Assembly: GCA_958295915.1 (NCBI GenBank)
Contig: OY282381.1
Span: 4,486,722 to 4,550,721, forward strand
Source of the DNA: an uncultured Caldilineaceae bacterium
GTDB taxonomy: Bacteria > Chloroflexota > Anaerolineae > Caldilineales > Caldilineaceae
Direction: 5' to 3'
Length of the DNA stretch: 64,000 bases
In this document: positions 33,100 to 41,460 of the stretch, piece after piece
Layout of the letters: each line of letters starts with the position of its first letter
Position numbering within the stretch: position 1 is the first letter of the stretch
Program-made: the position numbers and the translations under genes
The notes under the pieces: model-generated
Database searches by the model: none
What the model was told of the DNA's origin: nothing
Seen by the model: only the letters and a program-made list of their open reading frames with translations

Positions 33100-33230
33100 A
33101 CATCTGTCATGAATTGGCTCTGCGAACAATGTAACGCAACGACGTAGAGACGCAACGACGCAATGATTTTTCCGGGTTCCTCGCGTCCTCGCAATATCGC
33201 GCCATTGCCTTAAAACATTGCCTTAAAACG
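33100..33230 (+). repeat. Direct repeat DR2 after the WecA/TagO-type gene
   Basis: Near-copy of DR1 in the same orientation. It ends with an expanded CCTTAAAACATTGCCTTAAA segment right before the cyclophilin gene. Confidence 0.85.
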
Positions 33231-33281
33231 ATGTCGCGCCCCACAGGAGCGCGCGCTATTAACGACCTCAAGGAGAGTATT

Positions 33282-34004
33282 TTGACTTTACCTACTGATA
33301 GATGGCTCTCTTCGTTCCAATCTGCGCCTTGGCCGTTTCAGCGCCAAAGATGCTGGCTCGTCGCATTCTTGCTGCTTTCCGCGCTTGCCATATCCGCCTG
33401 CGCCAACTCCTCTGAGCAGACCGAAAAGACCGAAAAGACCGACAGCGACGCCGCGGCTGCCCTCGAACCGGCGGCCCGTAACGGCATGTACAGCGCATCG
33501 CCGGCAATGGGCATCGATCCGTCCAGAGACTATCACGCCCTATTCAAGACTGAGAAGGGCGCTATTCGCGTGCAGCTCTTCGCCGATCGCGCGCCGCTGA
33601 CAGTAAATAACTTCGTCTTTTTGGCCCAGGAAGGATTCTACAACGACACGACGTTTCATCGGGTGCTGGAGAACTTCATGGCACAGGGCGGAGATCCTAC
33701 CGGAACCGGCGCCGGCGGGCCTGGCTATCAATTCCAGGATGAGATCCTTCCCAGCCTACAGTTTGACCGCGCCGGCCTTCTGGCGATGGCAAATGCCGGG
33801 CCGAATACAAACGGCAGCCAGTTCTTCATCACTTTTGTCGAGACGCCCTGGCTGAACGGCAAGCATACGATCTTTGGGGCAGTAACAGAGGGCATGGATG
33901 TGCTGCATTCTCTCACCCGCAGGGATCCGCAGTCCCAGCAGACATCTGATTTGCGCGGCGATCTGCTGATAACCGTTGAAATCGAAGATGCGGAAAAACC
34001 GTGA
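33282..34004 (+). CDS. Lipoprotein cyclophilin-type peptidyl-prolyl isomerase
   Basis: A lipoprotein signal peptide (VAFLLLSALAISAC, lipobox ISAC) is followed by a Glu/Lys/Thr linker and a cyclophilin domain of about 165 residues. The core motifs are intact: VNNFVFLAQEGFYNDTTFHR, FMAQGGDPTGTG (active-site Gln/Gly loop), LAMANAGPNTNGSQFFIT and LNGKHTIFGAV. It should catalyse prolyl isomerisation on exported proteins outside the cytoplasmic membrane. The frame opens at ATG 33231, but TTG at 33282 has AAGGAG upstream and gives a normal signal peptide, so I use it. That leaves the direct repeat outside the gene. Confidence 0.93.
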   Translation: MTLPTDRWLSSFQSAPWPFQRQRCWLVAFLLLSALAISACANSSEQTEKTEKTDSDAAAALEPAARNGMYSASPAMGIDPSRDYHALFKTEKGAIRVQLFADRAPLTVNNFVFLAQEGFYNDTTFHRVLENFMAQGGDPTGTGAGGPGYQFQDEILPSLQFDRAGLLAMANAGPNTNGSQFFITFVETPWLNGKHTIFGAVTEGMDVLHSLTRRDPQSQQTSDLRGDLLITVEIEDAEKP

Positions 34005-34259
34005 ACCATAAACGCTTGCATCAGAGACCTATATGTATACACCTTTCCGCCTGACAGTGTCGCGCCGGACGATCACGCAGAACCGCAACCAATTCTACCC
34101 GCAACTGTTGTAGATAATGTAGATAATAGCGTAGTTGGCGAACATTCGACCTGGTCACGAAAGCGGCAGTGATACAACTGCAGTGGCCAGGGGCAGGCAC
34201 AAGGCCTGCCCGTCCTGACCACTGATTTCCGCCTAGGTTTGAGAGACCGGAATCTACCC
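34005..34259. repeat. Intergenic stretch with nested hairpin repeat
   Basis: AACTGCAGTGGC (34176-34187) encloses a perfect 8-bp stem, GGGCAGGC/GCCTGCCC (34191-34211, loop ACAAG), and ends with CCACTGAT. It combines two of the repeat types seen elsewhere. A short AGATAATGTAGATAATAG direct repeat lies near 34110-34130. No gene is seen. Confidence 0.6.
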
Positions 34260-34913
34260 ATGAACCGTCCTACAACTTCAGATTCATTGCCGAATGCGCT
34301 GCGCCAAGTGTCGGATGGCGCTCCTGCCACTGTAACCGACGACGAGCGTTCCAGGGAACATTCCAGCAGAAAGCCACTGCAGCTGATTGCTCAGATCTGT
34401 GCGCTGCTTGTTATCACCGGCGGTTCTTGTTGGCTGGCCTTCAACCCGGAGTGGGTGGAACAGTTTAGCCACTGGGGATATGCAAGCAGTTTTCTGATTA
34501 GTCTGATCGCCAGCGCGACGGTCATTCTGCCTGCCCCCGGCCTGCTCTTTGTGTTTGTTCTGGGCGCGGCCTTGAATCCGATCCTCCTCGGTATCATTGC
34601 CGGCTGCGGTAGCGGTCTGGGCGAGTTGACCGGATACTTGGCCGGGGCAACCGGCAGCGAGTTGATTCGCCAGCAGGGCGTTAACACGAGGCTCCATAGC
34701 CTGACTGTCCGCCACACAGCGCCAGTGCTTTTCGTTCTGGCGATTCTACCGCTACCCATTTTCGACTTCGCAGGAATCCTGGCGGGCGCATTGCGGATGC
34801 CCGTCTTCCAGTTTCTGGGGGTCGTAATCAGTGGCAAAATTATCAAGCACATTCTGATTGCATTTGTAGGCGCCAGTTCTCTACAGATTCTCCAATCCTG
34901 GTTCGGTTTCTGA
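34260..34913 (+). CDS. VTT/DedA-type membrane protein
   Basis: 217 aa. After a 40-residue polar N-terminus there are about five hydrophobic segments. The VTT core is visible as SATVILPAPGLLFVFVLGAALNP, GCGSGLGELTGYLAGATG (the G-x-x-x-G-x-x-x-G-Y/F motif) and FVLAILPLPIFDFAGILAGALRMP. DedA/VTT proteins act in lipid carrier or phospholipid transport, including undecaprenyl-phosphate recycling, which would suit the nearby glycan genes. The ATG at 34260 is preferred over an upstream TTG. It ends 39 bases before the A2M gene. Confidence 0.85.
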   Translation: MNRPTTSDSLPNALRQVSDGAPATVTDDERSREHSSRKPLQLIAQICALLVITGGSCWLAFNPEWVEQFSHWGYASSFLISLIASATVILPAPGLLFVFVLGAALNPILLGIIAGCGSGLGELTGYLAGATGSELIRQQGVNTRLHSLTVRHTAPVLFVLAILPLPIFDFAGILAGALRMPVFQFLGVVISGKIIKHILIAFVGASSLQILQSWFGF

Positions 34914-34952
34914 GCGGTAATTCTGGTCTGTCCCCCAAAGGAGTAAAGAACT

Positions 34953-37900
34953 ATGTTGCACCGTGCTTTACCCCTCTTTCTGATCGCATTGGCGATTCTC
35001 GGCTGTACCCAAAACACGTCAGCCAATACCGTTTCCACGCAGGGCAGCCGGCCTGCCAGCGAATCCGTGACACGTGTGCGCCCAGCTGCCCCTGATGAGA
35101 TTGAATTCAGAGATGCCGAGAGCCAGGTCGCGCCCTCCAGTGGCGCGCAATATAACCAAGTCGCGCCCTCCAGTGGCGCGCAATATAACACTGTCGACGA
35201 ACCCGAGCCACTGCCCTTTGCTCTCAGCGAAGGGCAGCCCGGCCTGGACAGCGGAGATGCGCGTCCGCCTGTCGCCGAGACAACAGCCCTTACGCAAGAA
35301 CAGCTTCGAAACCTACTGACCCGTCTGCCCTCCATCCTGGCAGATGATGGCGATGTACAGCAGTACCGGTTGCCCGGGCAGAGTTTGCCTCCGCCCCGCC
35401 CCGGCCTGGAGGTGACTCTCCCCTTCCCGCCGCCCCAAGCCGAGGCCGCGCCAGATGAGTATGCCGATTCTCCATCGCGCCCTCCAGGGGCGCGCAACAC
35501 AACTCTGGATGTGCTGCGCTTTTCGCCAGAGGGGGAGGTCCCCCTGGCTCCACAACTGAGTGTGACATTCAACCAACCCATGGTTCCCCTCAGCAGCCGC
35601 CAGGAACTGGCCCAGGAGGACGTGCCGCTAAAGTTATCGCCGGCCGTTCGAGGACACTGGCGTTGGGTGGGCACAAAGACCCTCCTCTTCGAAGCCGATG
35701 TGGACGGCATAGACCGCATGCCCATGGCGACAGAATACACTGTCGAAATTCCCGCGGGCGCCGAATCCGCCAACGGCAAGACATTGGCGGATGCCGTCAG
35801 TTGGACGTTCCGCACGCCTACCGCGTCCCTGCAAACGGCCTACCCGACAGGGGGGGCTTACGGGCTGGAACCGGTCTTCTTCGCCGCCTTTGACCAGCGC
35901 ATCGATCCCACAGCCATAATCGAACATGCGCAGGTGACAGCCCGCGGCCGCACGTACGCTGTACGCTTGGCAAGCGCCGACGAAATCGCCGCGGATGCCA
36001 GAGTCCGACGCTTGAGCGAAGGCGCGCGGGAAAGCCGTTGGTTGGCTTTCATGGCCGACGAACCCCTCCCACGAGATGCGACCGTTACAGTGACTTTCGC
36101 TGCGGGTACGCCCTCCGCTGAAGGCCCGCTCGTCACCGCGCATCCTCAGAGCTACAGCTTCCAGACCTACGCGCCCTTTGCCCTGCGCCAGCATGAATGT
36201 GGCTGGGGAACAGACGGCCAATGCCCGCCCTTCACTCCCTGGCGCCTGCAGTTCAGCAATCCCATCGACGTGGAGGCTTTCGACCCAGCGCTCATCTCCA
36301 CGCAGCCAGAACTGAGCGACGCGGAGTTTGATATCTCCGGCAATTCAATCTGGATTGCCGGCAACACCCAAGGCCGCACTACATACAATGTTGCCGTCTC
36401 TGCCGGTTTGACCGACGTATTCGGTCAGGCTATGGAAGAGGACGTACAGGTACAGTTCCGAGTCGGGGCAATGGAGGCCTTTCTGATCGCTGAGAACGGC
36501 CCAATGACGATCCCCGATCCCTACAGCGAACCGACCTTTCCCCTCTATACGGTCAATGTCAACGCTGTCAAGGCGCGCGCCTTTCGCGTGGAGCCGGAGC
36601 AGTACCTCGAATACATGCAGTGGCGGAATGACTACCGCTACGACGACCCGCTGGATCCACCCGGCGAACCGGTTATGGAACGCACGCTGAAAATCAGCAG
36701 CCAAAACGACGTCCTGACCGAGACGCTCATCGACCTCTCCGACGCGCTGGCCGGCGATACCGGGCACCTGATCCTGCACGTCGAGCCTGAGGGCGGCCTG
36801 CTCTCCGCGCTCTTCAATCGACAGCTACAGAGCATGCGCGTCATTAGCTGGATTCAAGTGACGCAGATTGGCCTGGACGCATTTGTGGATGCCGATGCGA
36901 TGCGCGTGTGGGCCAACCATCTGGAGGATGGGGCGCCGCTAGACGCTGTCGATGTGGCCCTCTGGCCCCAGGATGCGCGCGGCATAACCGACGAGACCGG
37001 ATCCGCGCTCTTGACGCTACCCAAGAATAGCGCCCAGCTGCTCATCGCCCGCAACGGCGATGATGTCGCCTTCCTGCCGGAGAACCACTACTTCTACAGG
37101 GACGAAAGAGGCTGGAGTGGCTGGCGGCAACGAGTCGAACCTGTCGAGGCCCGCTATTATGTCTTCGACGACCGTCAGATGTACCGTCCCGGCGAGACCG
37201 TCAGCATTAAGGGCTGGATGCGTCAGATCGAGCATGGCCCGCAAGGCGATGTGGGCCTGTTTTCCGCAGGCGCGGCCGACCGCATCGCATATCGGGTGTC
37301 GGATTCACTGGGCAACGAAATCGCCACAGATGAAGCGCCTCTCAACTCCTTGGGCGGTTTCCATTTCCAGTTCAACCTGCCGGAGAACATCAATCTCGGA
37401 TTCACCGAAATTGAGCTTATGGCGGCGCCAGGCGGCGCCCTCGATGCGCGCGCCACACGCCATTACCACTCGATTCAGGTGCAGGAGTTTCGCCGGCCTG
37501 AGTTTGAAGTCAGCGCCCGCGTCAGCGAAGGCCCCCATACAGTGGGCGGCCACGCGCTGGCGACCGTCAGCGCCAGCTACTTTGCCGGCGGTCCTCTGCC
37601 CGCTGCCGAGGTGGAATGGTCCGTCCACGCCATGCCGGGTTCCTACAACCCGCCGAACTGGTCCGGCTTCACCTTCGGCAAATGGATGCCCTGGTGGCGT
37701 TTCTATGACGATGTCGCGCCCTACAACACATTCAGCGACCTCGGGCGCGCGTCGTTCGCATCCCGCGCCAACTCCGCCGGCGAACACAGCCTGCGCATCG
37801 ATTTCCTGTCCAGCGAGAGCGCATTGAGACCTTTTGCCGGCCCGGTTCGCATTGACGCGACCGCAACGATCCTGGATGTGAATCGTCAGGCGTGGAGCAG

Positions 37901-40900
37901 TAGCGCCGGTCTGCTGGTCCATCCAGCAGACCGGTACATCGGCCTGCGTACAGCCCGCTACTTTGTCGCGCGGGGCGAGCCGCTGACCGTTGATATTGTC
38001 GTCACGGATATCGATGGCAATGCCATAGAGGGGCACAGCGCTGTCCTGAGGGCAGCCCGGCTGAATTGGCAGTATCACCAAGGCGAGTGGCGGGAGATCG
38101 AGAAAGATGCGCAGGAATGCGCCGTGGAGACGACCGCCGCCACCGACCCAGACGACGCCGACAGCGAGTTTGCCTCCTGCGTATTCAAGACGACCCTTGG
38201 CGGCCAGTATCGCATCACAGCGACGGTTATCGACGCCGCGGGCCGGCGCAACCAGACCGAACTGACCCGCTGGGTGAGCGGCGGCGGTCAGCGCCCGCCC
38301 AGCCGCAACCTGGAGCAGGAAGAGATCCAACTCATCCCTGACGGCGAAAACTATGCGCCCGGCGACACCGCCGCCATACTGGTGCAAGCGCCCTTCTTCC
38401 CTGCCGAAGGGATCGCAACAGTGCGTCGGCAGGGCCTCGTCTCCAGTGAGCGGTTCTCGATGGACGCGCCGACCTATACCCTGCACGTGCCGATTGAGAA
38501 GAAATACATCCCCAATATTCATGTGCAGGTGAACCTGATCGGCGCAGCCGTACGTACGGATGACGCTGGCAACGAACTGCTGTCCGCGCCTCGTCGTCCC
38601 GCCTACGCGCGCGGCAGCCTGGATCTATCGATATCGCCCCTGAACCGCACCCTGCGGGTGGATGCAGACCCCCAAGCGGATCGGCTGGAGCCGGGCGGCG
38701 AGACGACAATCGACGTGACAGTGCGGGACGCCAACGGCGAACCTGTGGCCGATGCCGAGTTTGCTGTTGTTGTGGTGGATGAGGCGATTCTGGCCCTGAC
38801 CGGTTATCAGCTGATAGATCCCATTCGCGTCTTCTACAGCGGACGCGATAGTGGTGTCCGAGACCATCACAATCGCGCCGATGTGCTGCTTGCCAGTCCC
38901 CAATCGTTGCAGGAGAAGACAGTGACGCCGACGGGGATGCCGCAACCCGCCTTTGGGCAGTTCAGGGGGGCGCCGGCCGCTGCGGCTATGCCACGGATGG
39001 AGATGGCTATGATGGATATGGCCGCCAGCGAGGAGGCTGGTGGTGATGAAGGACAGCCGATTCGGGTGCGCTTGAACTACGATCCGCTGGCCCTCTTCGC
39101 GCCAGAACTGCGTACAGATGAAAACGGCCAAGCCAGTGTGCCGGTCACGCTCCCGGACAATCTCACCCGCTATCGAGTGATGCTGGTGGCGGCTGGCGAC
39201 GACAAGTTCTTCGGCTCCGCTGAATCGAGCCTGACCGCCCGGCTGCCGCTGATGGTGCGGCCGTCTGCGCCCCGTTTCCTGAATTTCGGCGACAACTTTG
39301 AACTACCGGTCGTGCTGCAAAATCAGACAGACGAGCCGATGGAAGTGCATGTGGGCGTCCAGGCGACCAATGCCGGGCTGACGGCAGAGGGCCCGCAGGA
39401 GAGCGAGCAAGGAGAGGTAGCTGGCTACGCGGTGACCGTTCCCGCCAACGATCGGGTGGAAGTGCGCTTCCCGACGACGACGATCAGCGCCGGCGCGGCT
39501 CGCTTCCAATTCGGCGCACTCGACGCCAATCAGCCGGCCATCGCTGACGCAGCCGCAGTCGATCTGCCGGTGTTCACCCCGGCGACGACCGAAGCCTTCG
39601 CCGTTTACGGCGAGATCGATGAAAGCGGCGCTGTCCTGCAACCGGTGCGCCCGCCGGCCGGGGTGATTCCCAACTACGGTGGCCTGGAGGTGACCATGTC
39701 CTCCACCGCCTTGCAGACCCTGACCGACGCCTTCATCTATCTGATGCGCTATCCCTACGAATGCTCCGAGCAGATCGCTTCCCGCATCCTGGGCGTGGCC
39801 GCGCTGCAGGATGCGCTCACAGCGTTCGAAACGCAAGGAATAGCCGCCAGTCCTGTGATCGCGCAAGCGATGGAACGGGATCTGCAGACTTTGCAGGCCA
39901 TGCAGGACAACAGCGGCGGCTTCCCCATCTGGCGTCGGGGAGATCAGGTGTGGCCGTATCACAGCGTGCATGTGGCGCACGCCCTGGCCCGCGCCCAACT
40001 GAAGGGCTATGCCGTGCCCGATGGCATGATCAGCCGCTCCCTGGACTATTTGCGTAACATCGAAGGCTACATTTCGCAAGACATCGGTATCAGTACCCGC
40101 CGGGCGCTCGTCTCCTACGCTTTATACGTGCGCAAGCTGCTGCGCGACAACGACCCAGCCAAAGCCCGCAACCTTGTGAATGAATCCGGGCTGGGAAATC
40201 TCTCACTGGAGAGTATCGGCTGGCTGCTCTTCGTGCTGACGGACGATCCAGCTTCGCAAGAGACGGTGCAGAAGATTCGTCGCTTCCTCAAGAATCGAGT
40301 GACAGAGACCGCCGCCACCGCCACGATCTCCACTGGCTACAGCGATGGTGAATACCTGCTGCTCTATTCCAGCCGCCGGGCCGACGCGGTCCTGCTGGAG
40401 GCGCTCATCGTCGACCAGCCCCAGAGCGATCTGATCACAAAGCTGGCGCGGGGGCTGTTGGGGCATCGCACGCAGGGCCGGTGGGCGAACACCCAGGAGA
40501 ACGTGTGGGTGTTGCTGGCGATGGAGCGTTTCTTCAACACATTCGAGTCCCAGACGCCCGACTTCATGGCCAGAATCTGGCTGGGCGAGCAGTACGCCGG
40601 CGGCCATGCCTTCCGCGGGCGCACGCTGGAAAACGTCAACCTTGACGTGCCCATGCCGGTCGTCCAGAACAGACGCCTGGACGACGACGGAGACGTGCCG
40701 CTGATCGTGCAGAAGGATGGCCAGGGGCGGCTCTACTACCGGCTGGGCCTGCGCTATGCGCCCACAGACCTACGCCTGGACGCGGCAGACCGCGGCTTTA
40801 CCGTCGAACGTATCTATGAGGCCGTGGACGATCCGCAGGATGTGCGCCGGGACAAGGACGGCGTCTGGCATATCAGAGCCGGCGCGCGGGTGCAAGTAAA

Positions 40901-41255
40901 ACTGACGATGGTGGCCCCGTCCCGCCGTCTGCATGTGGCCCTGGTGGATCCGTTGCCCGCGGGCCTGGAAATCTTGAACCCGACATTGGCCGTCACCGGC
41001 GACGCGCCAGACGACCCGCATGAGAGCAGCAGCAGTTACCGGTGGTTGTGGGGGAGTTGGTACCAGCATCAGAACTTGCGGGACGAACGAGCCGAGGCCT
41101 TCTCGTCATTCGTGTGGGCCGGTGTGTACGAGTATCGTTATATGGCCAGGGCCACGACCCCCGGCGCGTTCGTCGCGCCCCCAGCCAAGGCAGAGGAGAT
41201 GTACGCGCCAGAGACGTTCGGCCGCAGCGCAACGGATTGGGTAGTAATCAATTAG
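34953..41255 (+). CDS. Bacterial alpha-2-macroglobulin lipoprotein with thioester
   Basis: 2100 aa. The signal peptide has lipobox LAILGC (Cys18), so it is anchored outside the cytoplasmic membrane. Early MG/Ig-like domains are followed by the MG2 signature (FDDRQMYRPGETVSIKGW, about residue 733) and the A2M domain (TLPDNLTRYRVMLVAAGD, about 1400). The thioester motif CSEQ has its Cys at about 1604 in YPYECSEQIASR, ahead of the helical TED domain. A Met/Ala-rich stretch (PRMEMAMMDMAASEEAGG, about 1348) is the probable bait region. Such proteins trap attacking proteases. Strong AAGGAG ribosome site. Near the N-terminus three copies of an APSSGA/RPPGA repeat lie in frame. No pbpC is adjacent. 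Confidence 0.96.
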   Translation: MLHRALPLFLIALAILGCTQNTSANTVSTQGSRPASESVTRVRPAAPDEIEFRDAESQVAPSSGAQYNQVAPSSGAQYNTVDEPEPLPFALSEGQPGLDSGDARPPVAETTALTQEQLRNLLTRLPSILADDGDVQQYRLPGQSLPPPRPGLEVTLPFPPPQAEAAPDEYADSPSRPPGARNTTLDVLRFSPEGEVPLAPQLSVTFNQPMVPLSSRQELAQEDVPLKLSPAVRGHWRWVGTKTLLFEADVDGIDRMPMATEYTVEIPAGAESANGKTLADAVSWTFRTPTASLQTAYPTGGAYGLEPVFFAAFDQRIDPTAIIEHAQVTARGRTYAVRLASADEIAADARVRRLSEGARESRWLAFMADEPLPRDATVTVTFAAGTPSAEGPLVTAHPQSYSFQTYAPFALRQHECGWGTDGQCPPFTPWRLQFSNPIDVEAFDPALISTQPELSDAEFDISGNSIWIAGNTQGRTTYNVAVSAGLTDVFGQAMEEDVQVQFRVGAMEAFLIAENGPMTIPDPYSEPTFPLYTVNVNAVKARAFRVEPEQYLEYMQWRNDYRYDDPLDPPGEPVMERTLKISSQNDVLTETLIDLSDALAGDTGHLILHVEPEGGLLSALFNRQLQSMRVISWIQVTQIGLDAFVDADAMRVWANHLEDGAPLDAVDVALWPQDARGITDETGSALLTLPKNSAQLLIARNGDDVAFLPENHYFYRDERGWSGWRQRVEPVEARYYVFDDRQMYRPGETVSIKGWMRQIEHGPQGDVGLFSAGAADRIAYRVSDSLGNEIATDEAPLNSLGGFHFQFNLPENINLGFTEIELMAAPGGALDARATRHYHSIQVQEFRRPEFEVSARVSEGPHTVGGHALATVSASYFAGGPLPAAEVEWSVHAMPGSYNPPNWSGFTFGKWMPWWRFYDDVAPYNTFSDLGRASFASRANSAGEHSLRIDFLSSESALRPFAGPVRIDATATILDVNRQAWSSSAGLLVHPADRYIGLRTARYFVARGEPLTVDIVVTDIDGNAIEGHSAVLRAARLNWQYHQGEWREIEKDAQECAVETTAATDPDDADSEFASCVFKTTLGGQYRITATVIDAAGRRNQTELTRWVSGGGQRPPSRNLEQEEIQLIPDGENYAPGDTAAILVQAPFFPAEGIATVRRQGLVSSERFSMDAPTYTLHVPIEKKYIPNIHVQVNLIGAAVRTDDAGNELLSAPRRPAYARGSLDLSISPLNRTLRVDADPQADRLEPGGETTIDVTVRDANGEPVADAEFAVVVVDEAILALTGYQLIDPIRVFYSGRDSGVRDHHNRADVLLASPQSLQEKTVTPTGMPQPAFGQFRGAPAAAAMPRMEMAMMDMAASEEAGGDEGQPIRVRLNYDPLALFAPELRTDENGQASVPVTLPDNLTRYRVMLVAAGDDKFFGSAESSLTARLPLMVRPSAPRFLNFGDNFELPVVLQNQTDEPMEVHVGVQATNAGLTAEGPQESEQGEVAGYAVTVPANDRVEVRFPTTTISAGAARFQFGALDANQPAIADAAAVDLPVFTPATTEAFAVYGEIDESGAVLQPVRPPAGVIPNYGGLEVTMSSTALQTLTDAFIYLMRYPYECSEQIASRILGVAALQDALTAFETQGIAASPVIAQAMERDLQTLQAMQDNSGGFPIWRRGDQVWPYHSVHVAHALARAQLKGYAVPDGMISRSLDYLRNIEGYISQDIGISTRRALVSYALYVRKLLRDNDPAKARNLVNESGLGNLSLESIGWLLFVLTDDPASQETVQKIRRFLKNRVTETAATATISTGYSDGEYLLLYSSRRADAVLLEALIVDQPQSDLITKLARGLLGHRTQGRWANTQENVWVLLAMERFFNTFESQTPDFMARIWLGEQYAGGHAFRGRTLENVNLDVPMPVVQNRRLDDDGDVPLIVQKDGQGRLYYRLGLRYAPTDLRLDAADRGFTVERIYEAVDDPQDVRRDKDGVWHIRAGARVQVKLTMVAPSRRLHVALVDPLPAGLEILNPTLAVTGDAPDDPHESSSSYRWLWGSWYQHQNLRDERAEAFSSFVWAGVYEYRYMARATTPGAFVAPPAKAEEMYAPETFGRSATDWVVIN
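35124..35189 (+). repeat. Two tandem 33-bp coding repeats in the A2M gene
   Basis: Two units of 33 bp (35124-35156, 35157-35189), each encoding QVAPSSGAQYN, with a GCGCCCTCCAGTGGCGCGC near-palindrome at the centre. A third degenerate copy is at 35475-35503 (RPPGARNTT). Confidence 0.9.
35475..35503 (+). repeat. Third coding copy of the CGCGCCCTCCAG repeat in A2M
   Basis: CGCGCCCTCCAGGGGCGCGC followed by AACACAAC matches the 35124 units with few changes. It is read in a different frame (SRPPGARNTT), which shows that the DNA and not the peptide is what was copied. Confidence 0.8.
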
Positions 41256-41276
41256 AAACTATCCGATTCGTAATTC
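41250..41276. repeat. AATTACGAATT element, copy C (after A2M)
   Basis: On the minus strand it reads GAATTACGAATCGGATAGTT, nearly identical to copy B at the glgB/nagA junction. It contains the A2M stop. Confidence 0.7.
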
Positions 41277-41292
41277 GTAGAAGGAGATCAAG

Positions 41293-41460
41293 ATGCCACG
41301 CAAAGCGGCAACCAGAGGCGCCTGCGTCTACTGTGGAAAGGAGTGCACCCGCTGGGGCATGACCGGTAGCATTGAAGTTTGTAGAGGATCAGATCCTCCG
41401 GCGAATGGACGTACACATAGATTTCACAATGCGTTTATGGTCGGCGTTTCTGCCAGTTGA
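41293..41460 (+). CDS. 55-aa Cys-rich protein, likely truncated zinc-ribbon gene
   Basis: The ATG follows a strong AAGGAG site and opens with MPRKAATRGACVYCGKECTR. Four Cys at residues 11, 14, 18 and 30 suggest a small zinc-binding domain. From about residue 32 the sequence loses resemblance to a folded domain and runs into the 3' end of the convergent coaBC gene, so I infer the original gene was longer and is now cut off. A related N-terminus (MPRK...CxxCGK) is, from memory, common in Chloroflexota proteins of unknown function. It may still be expressed. Confidence 0.45.
   Translation: MPRKAATRGACVYCGKECTRWGMTGSIEVCRGSDPPANGRTHRFHNAFMVGVSAS

Noticed and set aside
31971..33230. Insertion sequence or composite transposon around the WecA-type gene
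   Set aside because: No transposase, no terminal inverted repeats and no target duplication; only direct repeats, reported separately.
34391..35815. 474-codon minus-strand frame across the VTT/A2M junction
   Set aside because: Ser/Arg/Gly-rich without motifs. It covers two well-supported plus genes.
37305..38522. 405-codon minus-strand frame inside A2M
   Set aside because: Antisense of clear A2M sequence; no family motif or ribosome site.
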